Assembly: GCF_020520425.1 (NCBI RefSeq)
Contig: NC_079487.1
Location: forward strand, 42,353,219-42,417,218
Direction of reading: 5' to 3'
Length of the DNA stretch: 64,000 nt
Source of the DNA: Spinacia oleracea
Lineage: Eukaryota; Streptophyta; Magnoliopsida; Caryophyllales; Amaranthaceae
Shown: piece by piece, positions 1-12,508 of the stretch
Layout of the letters: each line of letters opens with the position of its first letter
Position numbering within the stretch: position 1 is the first letter of the stretch
The notes under the pieces: generated by a model
The model's database searches: none
What the model saw: only the letters and a program-made list of their open reading frames with translations
What the model was told of the DNA's origin: nothing
Made by a program: the position numbers and the translations under genes

Positions 1-853
1 TTCCTCTACTTGGTTCACCGACACGATCAGATTCGTCTTGATTATCGTAGCTTAGACAATCGATCAAGATACTTTGCTTTTGGGAAGAACTCACTTTGGA
101 GGCACATAGAGAATTAGGGTTCTCTGTGTCTCTAGGGTTTGAGTATTACTGAATTGTGTGTGTTGGAAAAAGGGTTAGAAGGTTATTAACATAACCTTAC
201 TAACCGACCAAGCCACAAGGGCAAGGCCAGCCAGCAAGCCCGCGCAAGAGCACACGAGCACAACGCGCTGGGCCGTGGGCCGCGCTTGCTGTTGCTGTGT
301 CGCTGCTTCGGCCCGTGCGCACACACGCGCAACTCGCTCGGCCATGGGCCAGCGCTGCCGTGTTGTTGCGGCCTTGCTTGCATCCCCAGCGCGGCCATGG
401 GCCTTGAGTGCCTCGTGCACTCGGCTCGTGGGCCGCTCTTCGTAGTCACGACTTAATATCGTTTCGGATATTATTTATCGTTTTGTATACGACGAATCAC
501 CGTCGTACGATACGATTTATTGGTTTCGCCTAGCTTAAGAATATTCGCGATACGATATAAAATTCCGATGCAAGGTCGTATCGTGTAATACGTTTTCCAA
601 CTAATTCCCGAAAAGCTATTAAATGAATTTCCGATTCATTTAATCCGGTGATCTGTTACGTGTCATTGGTGGGACCTTGTAGGTTCAGTCAAGAGTAATC
701 TGTGAGTTTAATATTCATTAGAACTCACTGATCGGAAGCATTGCTCCAGCTAGCTGTTCCGATCACTTGATCTCACTGAATTAATTGTTCGCAATTAATC
801 TGAACCTTGGTATTAGACTTAATGCACCTTGGGTGAAGGACATATTTCCTTCA
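1..853 (-). repeat. Copia-type LTR fragment (same family as the LTR at 59893-60476)
   Basis: Positions about 600-853 match 60228-60476 almost base for base, and both end in the complement of TGAAGGAAATATGTCC, the start of an LTR on the minus strand. The Gypsy coding sequence resumes immediately at 854, so this LTR lies inside the Gypsy element. The left boundary is uncertain: TGTTGG at 161 resembles the other copy's end at 59893, but no flanking duplication matches there, and 1-160 may also be LTR running off the window. Positions about 240-440 are very GC-rich and absent from the other copy. No PBS or internal sequence is visible, so it could be a solo LTR or a truncated element. Confidence 0.7.
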
Positions 854-1108
854 AACGTGTTCCACGTATCAATGTTAAGGAAATATGTTCCTGATCCTAC
901 CCATGTGATTACGCACGAACCCTTGATGTTGCGTAACGATCTTACATATGAGGAAAAACCAATTGAAATTCTTAAACGAAGAGAAAAGCGACTTAGAAGC
1001 AAAGTGATTCCAATGGTTAAAGTCTTGTGGGCCAATCACTTAACATCTGAAGCTACATGGGAAGTTGAAGCGCAGATGAAATCGAAATATCCCCAGCTGT
1101 TCACTTAA
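854..1108 (+). pseudogene. Ty3/Gypsy chromovirus pol, C-terminal end (partial)
   Basis: The reading frame from 854 to the stop at 1106-1108 encodes the end of a Gypsy polyprotein: the VFHVSMLRKY block after the integrase core, then a segment with VKVLWANH, ATWE and a final YPQLF, which is the pattern of a chromodomain-like tail in Tekay/Del-type chromoviruses. Such a domain helps target integration to chromatin. All upstream pol is missing because the Copia LTR interrupts it at 854. The ATG at 785 lies in the LTR and is not the real start. The PPT and LTR follow within 180 bp, as expected for a Gypsy element. The clade assignment is from memory of family patterns. Confidence 0.8.
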
Positions 1109-1270
1109 GAACGATAAGATGTATGAATTGTTAATGTGTTGTGTGAATGATTATGTTGTAATATAAGTCCACCATGTTTGTATAACGAATAGAATGATTA
1201 AGTATGAGTTGTATGATTCCTATGAATGGCTAGTTCGACTGAGCTCCAGTCTCGAGGACGAAACTTTTTC

Positions 1271-1284
1271 TAAGGGGGTAAGGA
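1271..1284 (+). other. Polypurine tract of the Gypsy element
   Basis: A purine-rich run (TAAGGGGGTAAGGA) lies directly before TGTAATACCCC, the LTR start, and 160 bp after the pol stop. It would prime plus-strand DNA synthesis. Confidence 0.75.
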
Positions 1285-2082
1285 TGTAATACCCCGATAT
1301 TTTAAACTTGATTTTTTAAAATTAAAAATATTATTAGCTTGATTTTGTTTTAAATAATTACGAATAATCGAATTTCGTTATTTTAAACGTTTTTACGATT
1401 TACTTTAAACGATAAATTTATAAAAGAATATTTTTTTTTCCTGTTAACGGTAATTTTACAAAGAATTTATTTATTTAAACTTTTCTATTTTTATAAATTT
1501 CTGAAAATTACAACAATTTCTGAATTTTGGCCTAATATTGTTAAATTACAAAATTGCCCTTGGAATAGCAAGATTCCATTTTGTTCTCTTCCCTTGCTCT
1601 CCACGTACAAAACAAAAAGGAGCATTTTCCTCCCTTCCCCTTTTCCCCTCATTTCAGTGTTGGTTCATTTGCTTGATCCCCAAGGGATGAACCTTCTTCC
1701 ACACTCTTCTTGATTTTATAATCAGACACAATTGCCATTTTCTTTTTCTTTCCAACCAAAATCAACCAACCAAAACTGAAAATCATTCCCTTGTTCCTCC
1801 TTTGTTCGAACCACCACCACCACCAACGACCACTGCAACCACCGTCTACCACCATCTCTACCTGCTGCCTATCACCACCCCAACCACCCTGACCAGCCAC
1901 GACTACCGCCCGACCACCCCGCACCACCATTGCGCCGCACTTCCCCTGCTTTCCCCTTCCACGCACCCCCTACTTCTCTCCCCTTTCCTCGCCTCGCTGC
2001 ACCACCAACACCACGCACCACCACTCCCAACTGTCACCACTACCTTGCCAACCAACCTCCGCCGCCCTATTTCCGGCGAACC

Positions 2083-3464
2083 TGAAGGAAATAATGCCCT
2101 TGGTCCAAGTATGCATTCTATGTTAAGTCTAATAAATGCGGTTCAGTATTAATTAACAAGTTAATAATTCAGTGAGATCAAGTGAGCTGAATGCCTAGCT
2201 AGAGGCCGCTTCAGTTCAAGTGGAATTAATGATATTAATCCACAGCTTACTCTTGACTGAACCCGTAGGGTCACACAAATAGTACGTAAACGGATCAAGT
2301 ATTTAATGGCATTAAATACTCCATCTATGAATATTCGGAACCGACGGATCTTGGTTTCAGTGGGAGCTAAGATCGTCACAGGCAAGAAATGAATACTCCG
2401 GAAACGATGATATTGCCGGAAACGGAAATATGGATCGTATCGGAAATATGAATATTATCCAAGTCGTAGATGTTGCCGGAAACGGAAACATGGTACGTAT
2501 CGGAAAATATTATTGGAAATGGAAATATTACCAGAATCGGAAATATTGCCGGAAACGGAAATATTGTCAGAATCGGAAATATTGCCGGAATCGGAAAATA
2601 ATTCCGGAAACGGAAATATTAAATATTTGTTCGAAACGGAAATTAATTCCGGAATCGGAAATATTAAATATTGTTCGTATCGGAAATAGATTCCGGAAAT
2701 GGAAATTTAATCGGAAGCGTATCGTACGAATTAGCATCGGACGAGGCTTGCCGGACGAAGGCCCAGCACGAAGCCGGGGCCATCGCCCAGCAAGCATGCG
2801 CGCCACAAGCCCAGCCAAGGCAGCGCCCAGGCCTACCGCAAGGCAGGCCCAGCGCGCGCCAAGGGCCACGGCTGCGTGGGCCGTGCTGCGCGAGCTGCTG
2901 CTCGCACGCGCATGGGCAGCCCTTGTGGCTGCCGTGTGTGTGTGAGTTTGTGCTCATGCGTGATTCCTGAATCTACAAGAGTCAGTGTATGATTAAGTTT
3001 CTATTCCTAATTGGATAAATTAATTAAATAGAATTCATGTAGGATTCTAATTTCAATTAATTCGTATCCTACTAGGATTACGATTCCTTTTCCATAACTC
3101 TATAAATAAAGGCCTAGGGGTCATAATTTATACACAAGTTTCAAAGTATTCAAAAGTGAGTTTTTGAGAGAAAATTAAAACACATCTTGCTCAAAAGTGC
3201 CGAAATTTTCTAGTACCTTAAGGGCGATTCTAGTTGGTCAATCTTAAGGCGGATCCGGACGTGCTGTGGACTATCTACGGAGGGACGACACTTGGAGTCC
3301 TAAAAGACTTGTTCTTGTTCGGTTAGGGCGCAGCTAGGGAGGGCACGCAACAAAGAGTATGCATCTAAATTATGCTATATGATTATGTGTAAATAATATG
3401 TTGTCCTGGGTTAATGGTTGTTTCCGCATGATTTATGTAATGTCATATGTATCATAACCTAACA
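2083..3464 (+). repeat. 5' LTR of element A
   Basis: Starts TGAAGGAAATAATGCC and ends CCTAACA. Three compositional zones are visible. About 2395-2735 is an irregular repeat of CGGAAA/CGGAAT units alternating with TATTGC or TATTAA. About 2740-2945 is a GC-rich island. The rest is AT-rich. A TATA box (TATAAATAA) at 3101 gives the likely U3/R transcription start just downstream. The open frames over the repeat (2430-2945 and shadows) come from the repeat itself and are not genes. Confidence 0.92.
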
Positions 3465-3465
3465 G

Positions 3466-3480
3466 TGGTATCACGAGCCC
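3466..3480 (+). other. Primer binding site (initiator tRNA-Met type) of element A
   Basis: TGGTATCACGAGCCC starts two bases after the LTR end. It resembles the usual Copia primer site TGGTATCAGAGC, complementary to the 3' end of initiator tRNA-Met, with a small insertion or mismatch after TGGTATCA. Confidence 0.8.
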
Positions 3481-6400
3481 CTTATTATTTTCATAATCTA
3501 AATTGCATGAACATGGTTAAATATTACAAATTTGCAAGAATTAAAAGGGGTGATTAATTTTCGTAATTGTTAATTAATTGCAAATTGCGTTTATTTAATT
3601 ATATGTACGCAGTTTTTCGGCAGTTTCTTCATTACTCATCCGAATTGAGTGATTTTTGTGTCAATTCCGCATGTAAAAGGCATTCTAAAATTTTGACAAA
3701 AATAGTATTTTTCTGCCGAACCCAGAATTCTCAAATTCGAAGCCTAACTATGACTTTTCGAAGGTTTTAGTTTTTCGAATGCAAAATTTCGTAAATTTAA
3801 GATGTTAAATTAAATATTTGCGATTCTTGTTGATAAATCTTGAATTTTTGATTGACCTACTGCATATGTTTAACAAGTTTGAATGCCTAGTCTTGTTAAT
3901 TATGCAATCTAATTTGTAATTATGATTAATTTGTTGAAAATTAGAATAATTTAGAATTAATCTGATTTTCATAATTAATTGTAATTTAATTAGAAACCTA
4001 TGATTAAAAACCACCATAAAAATTGTAAATTTACGATAAATTTTAAATTTTTATGACCTAGACTTGAATCCATAACAATCGGAAATCAATTGGATAATAA
4101 ATTTTCGATTTTTTCGCCCTAAAATTATGAAATTAATAATATTTATTAATTTGTCATTAATTTTAAATATAAATTTTAAATTTTATGCGATTCGTTCAAA
4201 TAACTTGCACGCACGAAGCAATGGACGCTTCGTGTTACCCTTAAGGGGTGTTGTATAATGCGGGCATGCGACGACGAGCAAGGGAGCTCGTCGCCCGTGC
4301 GGCACGAATGCAATGAGCAAGGGCGTAGTGCACGAGCACAAGGCAGCAGCCCTGCCTTGTGTCGTGTGCCACGAGCAATAAACGAATGGGCATGGGCGAG
4401 GGGCGAGCCAAGGCAGTCGCGTGTGGGCAGCAAGCGAGCTGCGCCACAACGCGCGCTGCCTCGCACAAGTGCGCGCAGCCTCGCGCGCAGCGAGCGCAAG
4501 CTCGCGTGCCACGAGCGCTGCGCCCAGCACTACTCGCGCGCACAGCGCGCGATGTCGCTCGCCCAGCGAGCGATGTCGCGCCCCAGCGAGCGATGGCTCG
4601 CGCGCACAGCGCGCGATGTCGCCCGCCCAGCGAGCGATGTCGCGCCCCAAGCGAGCGATGGCTCGAGCGCACAGCGAGCGAGCCAGCGCGCCCAGCGAGC
4701 GATGTCGCGCGCCCAGCGAGCGATCTCGCGCGCGCGCACTGCGAGCGATAGCTCGCGTGCGATGGGGCGCTGTGCGGAGGCTTGCGTTAGGACAGCAGCA
4801 GCTATGCGACGAGCGCATGGGCTGCGCGCACATGGCCAGCAATGGCTGTGTGCGTACGGCCCATGGGCGTGCAACGCGTAGGGTGTTTGCGTTACGATTA
4901 GATCGTTTTGAATGTTTAATTTGAAAATTTCAGTTCACGTAATTTTAATTAATTTTTAAAATTAATAATTTGAATTAATTTCTTGGATTTTAATTTTGAA
5001 TATTATAATTATAATAAATGGTATTTATTCTAATTATTTTACTAAAATTAAAATCATGAATTAATTTAAATGCGACTGAAATTAAATTAAATTTTTGGAT
5101 TCAATTATAAATTTATATGAGCTTTAAATTTTAATTAAATTTGTATGTTTCCGGTTAGACTAGAAATACAATTTTATGTTTAAAATTAGTAAAGCATATG
5201 AATTTATTGGTTTGAGTGGGAGCGCTTTTTAGTCATAAACTCTTGATTAGGTCTACAAATCCTTAAGGTTAAAACAACTCGATTAGAATTAATAAGGACT
5301 GAATAATTGGTAGATTATTGGTGCCCTTGATTAATTGCTGCAAATGTTTACGTGATGCATAATGTGTTTTACTAACCAGCTATGTGGGCCATTCATGATA
5401 ATGAATGGGTGAATGGTATATATTGTATATGTACTGTTTTGCAGGTTATGAAGTGACTAGTATGGCCCAAATAGGATAGAAAATATGGTCTGCGTACCAT
5501 TAATTTGAATGTAATTGGTCTAAAGTACCAAAGTTATTTTTCAATTCAAATATGGTCTGCGAACCATCAAATAGTTGTAATTAGTTATAGCTTATCCTAT
5601 TTGAAGAAAATGGTGCCTCCCACGGAGATTTTCAAGACGGACTTTGAAGTCAAAGCTTCAAGATGAAGTCGGGCCATACTAGATCACAAATATCTTATGC
5701 ATGTTTTAAGTTATTTATTGCTTTAAATATGTCTTAAAATGCATGAGATCAAAAGCTTGATTATGTTGCATGATTAAGGATTTTAGTTCACTTAAAATCT
5801 AACCAACATAGTAAGAGCCTTAAGTTCCAAACTTAAAAATTGAGTTAAAAGGTGCCATGCCAAAATATACACTTGCTTGGATATCCTTTACATCAACCTA
5901 GTAATAGTTTTCGCTCAGCGAGGTGTTACTTATTGGTCCTAAAGGGGCAAGGTACACAAATAATTGTGAGTACATGTTAGTTTTGGTGAAACTCAACGAT
6001 ATAAGTAAGGAGTCCTTTTATGTCGTGGCAAATTCGATAGGTTTACCTAATAAGTTCTTAGACGTACCTATCAACCAAGAATAGTTTCTAGACTATTAGC
6101 AAAAGGCTTTTGCTTACCTAAGATGTTCTAGGATTAAGTCGACAAACTGTGCTTAATTCTTCAATGGTTTTAGGATCTTGGAATCATTTTATTCACACCT
6201 GCCGGAACAATAAAATCGAATAAAATGCTAATAACTTGTTTGAATTGCATGGTTGCTTTAATTTCAAGTTATTATTCATGATAAATGTTTAGACTTTGCA
6301 TGCTTCAATGTATGTTTTAATTATTGTTTATAATTAAATATCTTGCACTGCAATAAATCCTTTTAGAAAGGTAACAGTAAATTTCCTCGATTGGTAGTGA

Positions 6401-6950
6401 ATCCAAGAACGATTCACGGAAATGAGAGAAAGTGAGCAATTTAAAATGTACGTTTCTTATATCGACTTTTATGGTTGTTTTCGAGTATCAAAGTCGAATG
6501 GCAAACCGATTGGTGCTTGTGAATTCAAAATACAATGTGGTTTTGAGATCATAAAGCATTGAGTTTAAACGCTCAGCTTTACCAATGGTTAACAACCTAA
6601 AATCCTTTTTCCATTTAATTCTCGAATGAGTCTAGTTCCTAGACATTCGAATAGATCGATGCTTAGAGAACTTTAGAAGCTTCTGGTAAGATCATCTAGT
6701 TGAAACAGAATATTCAACATAAATTAAAATGGTAAAGAACCTTGTTGGTGACATTGGACATGTCTAACAAAGTATAAAAGTCAACACTAAAGAATTCAAT
6801 TCTTAAGACTATAAGAAAGGGTACAAGAAATAGGAAAACGAGGAACAAATGAAAGGAATTTACGATTCCGTTTCTACCTATAAGTTTATGTTTAAAGAGA
6901 AGTGACCTAGCAATCAAACTTCCTTGGTATCATATACCGCTTGAGGTTCT
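3481..6950 (+). other. Long non-coding leader of element A
   Basis: AT-rich sequence with no credible ORF, apart from a GC-rich island at about 4258-4880. From about 4100 to 6250 it matches the segment before gag in element C (about 44510-46745) and, in reverse, element B. This shows it is a conserved untranslated leader of about 2.5-3 kb. The final part (6250-6950) should correspond to gag by position, but I see no recognisable gag there. Confidence 0.6.
4258..4880 (+). repeat. GC-rich island with short tandem repeats in element A
   Basis: An abrupt GC- and CpG-rich block inside very AT-rich DNA. At about 4540-4750 it consists of imperfect units of roughly 20-22 bp built on CAGCGAGCGATG and TCGCGCGCC. 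Several overlapping Ala/Arg-rich ORFs exist on both strands, as expected where stop codons are rare. I do not call them genes. The same position in elements B and C is occupied by a different 60-bp repeat. Confidence 0.75.
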
Positions 6951-6959
6951 TACTTCGGT

Positions 6960-9900
6960 AATAACTCAAATAATGGAAGCTAGGCTACACTAATGGCCTA
7001 CAAGTGGGAAATGAAGCATGGCAATGCTACATTAGTTGTAGGGTCATCTAAGTTTGTTTTAAGTCCTTTCAAAGGCTGGAACTTAATGGCTATTTTGTTC
7101 CATAATCAGCATACCTAAATTTCTGCTTCAAACACAGAAAGACTCACATTCAAAGAAAAACAAAAACAATGTTTGTTTGTTTATTTGAATGAAATGGTCA
7201 ATTACAGGTTGAGTCAATATGCTTGATTAAAACAAACAACTCTTTAAAGAACTTTACTAGGTTCAAATCAACCCCTTGATTTGAGTTCCACAAATCTTTG
7301 GCATTGTTGCTTAGACCATATCAACAAGTTAACATTCATAAGCTCTATTTTGATGGACTTCTGAAAGTTGATTGATTCCTAGATCATTTTAAGACAACTA
7401 GTCTTACTTGTTGAAAGTAACAAAAGATATGAACTATTGTTAGAACGCCTAAACAATGGAGTTCAAAGCTAAAGAAAGATTTTATGACTTTATTATTTCA
7501 CATGGATTTGAGTGAATATAGGTTTATTTACTCAAATGTGATATAAGTTGAATCTGTTTGGCTAGTTCAAAGATTCAGAAGTATAAAATCCACTTGGTAA
7601 GAAATCATAAAGATCTAGGTTAGATCATGTTAATGATTACTTGAGACCAAATATGGTCATCAATGATTGTGTGTTGTAATTTCACAATCTAGCTCCATAA
7701 GATATGGCATATCTACGTTGGAATGATCGAAGTCAATTAGTACTTGATTCGATCAATGATGAATCATAAAGACTTTTCCTATAATTTCTAAAACAAAATG
7801 CTCAACTACCACCAAACTAAACCAAATTCGTCAAAGCTATTGAAAAGTAATTTCAGAATATCTTTTCATAATATATCTAAAGAGTTCCTAAACTCAGTGG
7901 GAGCTTAGTGTTTGTTATTCAACAAACTAAGGCCCAAGTATAGATATATGTATCATTGTGATTTATTCAAATGAGACACAAGGGTATTGTTTCTACCACG
8001 AATTTTTGAGAACATAATGTTTGTTTGCTCGAAATAATGTCCTTTTGAAGATTCGTTTCCAAAATGACAAGTGGGAGAAAATAAACCTCGAAGCGAACAA
8101 CAAACATAAACGGACATTCCGGAGGCTTTTCGAAGTGCTTCAGAAAATCCGAACTAATTCTTTAAGGACTTTAGAAGTGGCTTTAAAGAATAGACTTCTC
8201 TTAGAAGACTTTACAAGTGCTTCAAAGAGAACAGAATATTCAAAGGACTTTCAAGTGGCTATTGATATTCTGTTGTTTGATGTTCTATACCCAAGTAGGC
8301 ATAGAGTTCAAGTCACTGGAACTATGAGATTCTTCTATTAGATAGTAAGGAAACATAGAGTTCTGGTCAATGAAACTATGAGATTCTTCTATTCGATAGT
8401 GAAGAAACCTACAACTTGCAGTCAAACTATTATCATGTAGATTAATGAGTTTATGACTTGTAAGAAAGCTATGACGAAACCTTGATTCCCTAAAATGGTT
8501 AGAGGCCATATATAGACTCAAATGTTTTAAATGGTTAGAGGCCATAAAACATACTCAATGTTTTGATGACAAAATTGAAATTTTGTTGATTTGCAAGAAT
8601 GGGTTCACACCTATTGGTTGCAAGTTTGTTTTAAGGATAAAAACCATCAAACATGGAATTGTGTTCACACACAAAGCTAGATTAGTTGCTAAAGGTTACA
8701 AGCAAATTCATGGTGTAAATTGTGTTGAAACCTCATGCATAATCGTAATGCTCAAGTCTATAATTCAAGCAATGATTGCATATTGGTACATATGGCAATT
8801 GGATGACAAAACGTATTCCTCAATCAAATGTTGGAATAAACTATGTACATGGTATGTCATAGGATTTGTGGATCCAAATAAATGCTTGAAAAGGAAAGCT
8901 AGCTTATGAAATCTAAGTACAGATTTAAGCAAGCAATTGGGAATTAGAAATGTATTTTAGTGAAACTAATAAGTATTTTAGTTTCATAAAATGTACATGA
9001 TTCTTATAGATATATAAGAAGTTTAGTGGGAGTACTTAAAACTTAATTGGTCCTATGGGTATTACACACATATCTCTCTATTGTGAAATAACATTCAAAT
9101 GCTAATGACTTAGATTTGAAATAATTCATCAATGATGGACCATGGCGAAACTTAGTACATACTGGGTATTAAGATCTATTTACAAAAATCTTATGATATT
9201 GTTTTGGATTAAGTAATGGCATTTACTAAATCAAACACGAAAGTCTCCATTGGAGATATTCGACCCATGTGAATAAATCTAAGTAAAGGATGTTTGAACT
9301 ATGTATAAGCATTTACTAAGTTAAACATCAAAGAGTCTAAATGAGATTCTTAACCTATATTATATGTCAAAGAATTTAGCTGGATTCAGTATCTGCTGAA
9401 ATTGAATAAGCTAAAGTTACATGAATAGAATTCAATTGGGAATTATTCTGCAAAAGAATTTATCATGTATGATATAATATGAGGATCGCCAAAAACGTAT
9501 CGTATGACTTTAGCCATGACGAACATATACCAATCTCTATTGATCTAAGTGAAGATCAACTAGATTGAGATCAAGAATACTTATGGTACTTGAAAAGGTA
9601 CATAGGAATAGTTCTTGATTCAAGGAAATAAAGATATGCTAAATATTGATGCTACACGCAGAAACACTGGCAAAGGATCAAGCAAGACCCCTTTGGAGTT
9701 AACCATTGACAAGGACGAGCTATAGAGCATCGTGTTTTGAAATGGCAACATGGGTTGGAGACCATGAGTTGTTGCGTGGGAAATTAAAATAATGATTTCT
9801 ATGTTCTAAGATATAGTTGAGAGTATTCCACATATCTGTGAACTGCTTGGATAAGTAATTCCAAACAAAGCATCACTAGCAACCTATAAAGTTGAAGTAA

Positions 9901-10010
9901 AAGTAATTATTGCCTAAGAAGCAATAAAACAGGGTTGTTTAAAGTTCTTCACTGAACTTGGGTAGATCACCTATCTGCTGGCTTGATGGTTCTTCATTGA
10001 AAAATGCGTA
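6960..10010 (+). pseudogene. Eroded Copia pol of element A
   Basis: Colinear matches to the pol of element C are visible but riddled with stops and frameshifts. They are the protease-linked region near 7000-7050, the GAG-pre-integrase zinc region near 7285-7375, the segment after the integrase near 8040-8090, reverse transcriptase at 8583-8909 (the VAKGY.Q.HG region) and RNase H near 9690-9935. No frame stays open for more than about 110 codons. Element B carries the same broken sequence, so the decay predates the spread of this subfamily. Confidence 0.75.
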
Positions 10011-11110
10011 GAACCACTCTTGAAGCAAGAAAAACGTCTGCTAACTTAATGGTTCTTCATTGAGAAATGCGTAGAACCACCATTGTAGCGAGAAAGACTG
10101 GATCACATAATAAACAAACTCGAAAAGATCTTATCATCATATCTCGAAGAACATTCGATGAAAAGGATATTAAGATTGGCAAAGCATGATAACTAAACCT
10201 ATGCAACAAGTGAGAAGCAACACTCACATTGTAGCATTGGAAATCAAGCATAGCTTTGAATTCCATGAACTGTTTTAAAGATGGGTTTGAGGCCCATGGT
10301 TGTAAAACAATTGGGTTAAACATTTATCATATATGAAATGTATTTTCATATTCCATTTAATCTTGGTTTAGTATTAAATGATGAGTCCCTTCAAATTTGA
10401 CGATATATTCAAGATGGACTGTCAGGACCAGTCCTGTGACTAAGAAATGTCTATCAAGTGAACTTGAATGTCAAAGGTTGAAAATGGTCCCTAATCGGAG
10501 TTTTCTATAAAATTGGACGCATAGAAAACGTTAGACGATTAGAATGCAAGATGACTAGTAGTTCTGTTTCTTGAACTATGTGGACATGGCAATGTCATAA
10601 TCATTTGCATAGATACTTACTTTGGGAAGACTAGTATCGGACAAGACCTATGAAACTTTACTGTAAGAGATGAAAGTCTGTCATAAGTAAATTTCATTAA
10701 ATTATTAGACACTAAATCCTCAATACCTGAGTGATTTGAGATTACTTGTTTGAGAACTGGTTGCTTTGACGTTGACCAACCGTCGCACCGTAAAAGGAGG
10801 CTATAAAGGCAACGCTCAGGTAATCACCTATCAAACGAAGTCTAATCTCAAGATCGCAAGATTGGGATTGTCCTCCCATAAATCGGGATGAGATGCTTAA
10901 AAGTTGTACAAGGCCACTCGGAGAGCTAGAAACTGTGAAATGCATGGCCGTGCTCGGATGAATCATAGGCTATGATTATCTGTTTATTTGATCAGTTGAA
11001 CTCTGAAACCGAGGAACACCTCTGGACATAATAAGGATGACAACTCTTACCTTATGTTCAAGAGCAAGCATCGAGCGACAAAGGAATTAGGAAATGCACA
11101 CTTGTCCCTA
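10011..11110 (+). other. 3' untranslated region of element A
   Basis: Non-coding sequence between the pol remnant and the polypurine tract. It is shared with element C (about 51210-52055) and, in reverse, element B (about 37530-38560). No independent gene is seen. Confidence 0.6.
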
Positions 11111-11126
11111 AGGACAAGTGGGAGAC
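11111..11126 (+). other. Polypurine tract of element A
   Basis: The purine-rich AGGACAAGTGGGAGAC directly precedes the 3' LTR. The same motif precedes the 3' LTRs of element C (52055-52069) and, on the minus strand, element B (37514-37530). Confidence 0.75.
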
Positions 11127-12508
11127 TGAAGGAAATAATGCCCTTGGTCCAAGTATGCATTCTATGTTAAGTCTAATAAATGCGGTTCAGTATTAATTAA
11201 CAAGTTAATAATTCAGTGAGATCAAGTGAGCTGAATGCCTAGCTAGAGGCCGCTTCAGTTCAAGTGGAATTAATGATATTAATCCACAGCTTACTCTTGA
11301 CTGAACCCGTAGGGTCACACAAATAGTACGTAAACGGATCAAGTATTTAATGGCATTAAATACTCCATCTATGAATATTCGGAACCGACGAATCTTGGTT
11401 TCAGTGGGAGCTAAGATCGTCACAGGCAAGAAATGAATACTCCGGAAACGATGATATTGCCGGAAACGGAAATATGGATCGTATCGGAAATATGAATATT
11501 ATCCAAGTCGTAGATGTTGCCGGAAACGGAAACATGGTACGTATCGGAAAATATTATTGGAAATGGAAATATTACCAGAATCGGAAATATTGCCGGAAAC
11601 GGAAATATTGTCAGAATCGGAAATATTGCCGGAATCGGAAAATAATTCCGGAAACGGAAATATTAAATATTTGTTCGAAACGGAAATTAATTCCGGAATC
11701 GGAAATATTAAATATTGTTCGTATCGGAAATAGATTCCGGAAATGGAAATTTAATCGGAAGCGTATCGTACGAATTAGCATCGGACGAGGCTTGCCGGAC
11801 GAAGGCCCAGCACGAAGCCGGGGCCATCGCCCAGCAAGCATGCGCGCCACAAGCCCAGCCAAGGCAGCGCCCAGGCCTACCGCAAGGCAGGCCCAGCGCG
11901 CGCCAAGGGCCACGGCTGCGTGGGCCGTGCTGCGCGGGCTGCTGCTCGCACGCGCATGGGCAGCCCTTGTGGCTGCCGTGTGTGTGTGAGTTTGTGCTCA
12001 TGCGTGATTCCTGAATCTACAAGAGTCAGTGTATGATTAAGTTTCTATTCCTAATTGGATAAATTAATTAAATAGAATTCATGTAGGATTCTAATTTCAA
12101 TTAATTCGTATCCTACTAGGATTACGATTCCTTTTCCATAACTCTATAAATAAAGGCCTAGGGGTCATAATTTATACACAAGTTTCAAAGTATTCAAAAG
12201 TGAGTTTTTGAGAGAAAATTAAAACACATCTTGCTCAAAAGTGCCGAAATTTTCTAGTACCTTAAGGGCGATTCTAGTTGGTCAATCTTAAGGCGGATCC
12301 GGACGTGCTGTGGACTATCTACGGAGGGACGACACTTGGAGTCCTAAAAGACTTGTTCTTGTTCGGTTAGGGCGCAGCTAGGGAGGGCACGCAACAAAGA
12401 GTATGCATCTAAATTATGCTATATGATTATGTGTAAATAATATGTTGTCCTGGGTTAATGGTTGTTTCCGCATGATTTATGTAATGTCATATGTATCATA
12501 ACCTAACA
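11127..12508 (+). repeat. 3' LTR of element A
   Basis: Near-identical to 2083-3464, with the same TATA box (about 12145), CGGAAA-type repeat and GC-rich island. It is followed by GAACC, the target duplication. Confidence 0.92.

Larger units (their letters stand above)
2083..12508 (+). mobile_element. Complete Copia-type LTR retrotransposon, element A (non-autonomous)
   Basis: The element has two LTRs of equal length (2083-3464 and 11127-12508, 1382 bp each), a primer binding site at 3466, a polypurine tract at about 11111-11126, and the duplication GAACC at 2078-2082 and 12509-12513. The internal 7.66 kb has no long ORF. Colinear but eroded matches to the pol of element C can be followed from about 6960 to 10010, so it should depend on enzymes supplied in trans. 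The two LTRs differ at only two positions that I could see (near 2350/11390 and 2890/11934), which implies a recent insertion despite the dead pol. Confidence 0.92.

Noticed and set aside
785..853. ATG at 785 as the start of the Gypsy-like protein
   Set aside because: 785-853 is LTR sequence of a different element fused to the pol fragment; the reading frame crosses the junction by chance.
1802..2152. Proline/histidine/threonine-rich 116-codon frame
   Set aside because: C-rich CACC repeat in the Gypsy LTR; the frame crosses the insertion point of element A at 2083.
2430..2970. Frames over the CGGAAA repeat and GC-rich island in the LTRs (also near 11474, 36561 and 52605)
   Set aside because: Simple-repeat translation (RNRKYC-type) running into the GC-rich island; part of the LTR, with no domain.
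4183..4924. Long Ala/Arg-rich open frames on both strands (up to 219 codons)
   Set aside because: They overlap in several frames within a GC-rich tandem repeat where stop codons are rare. There is no domain and no conservation with the same position in elements B and C.
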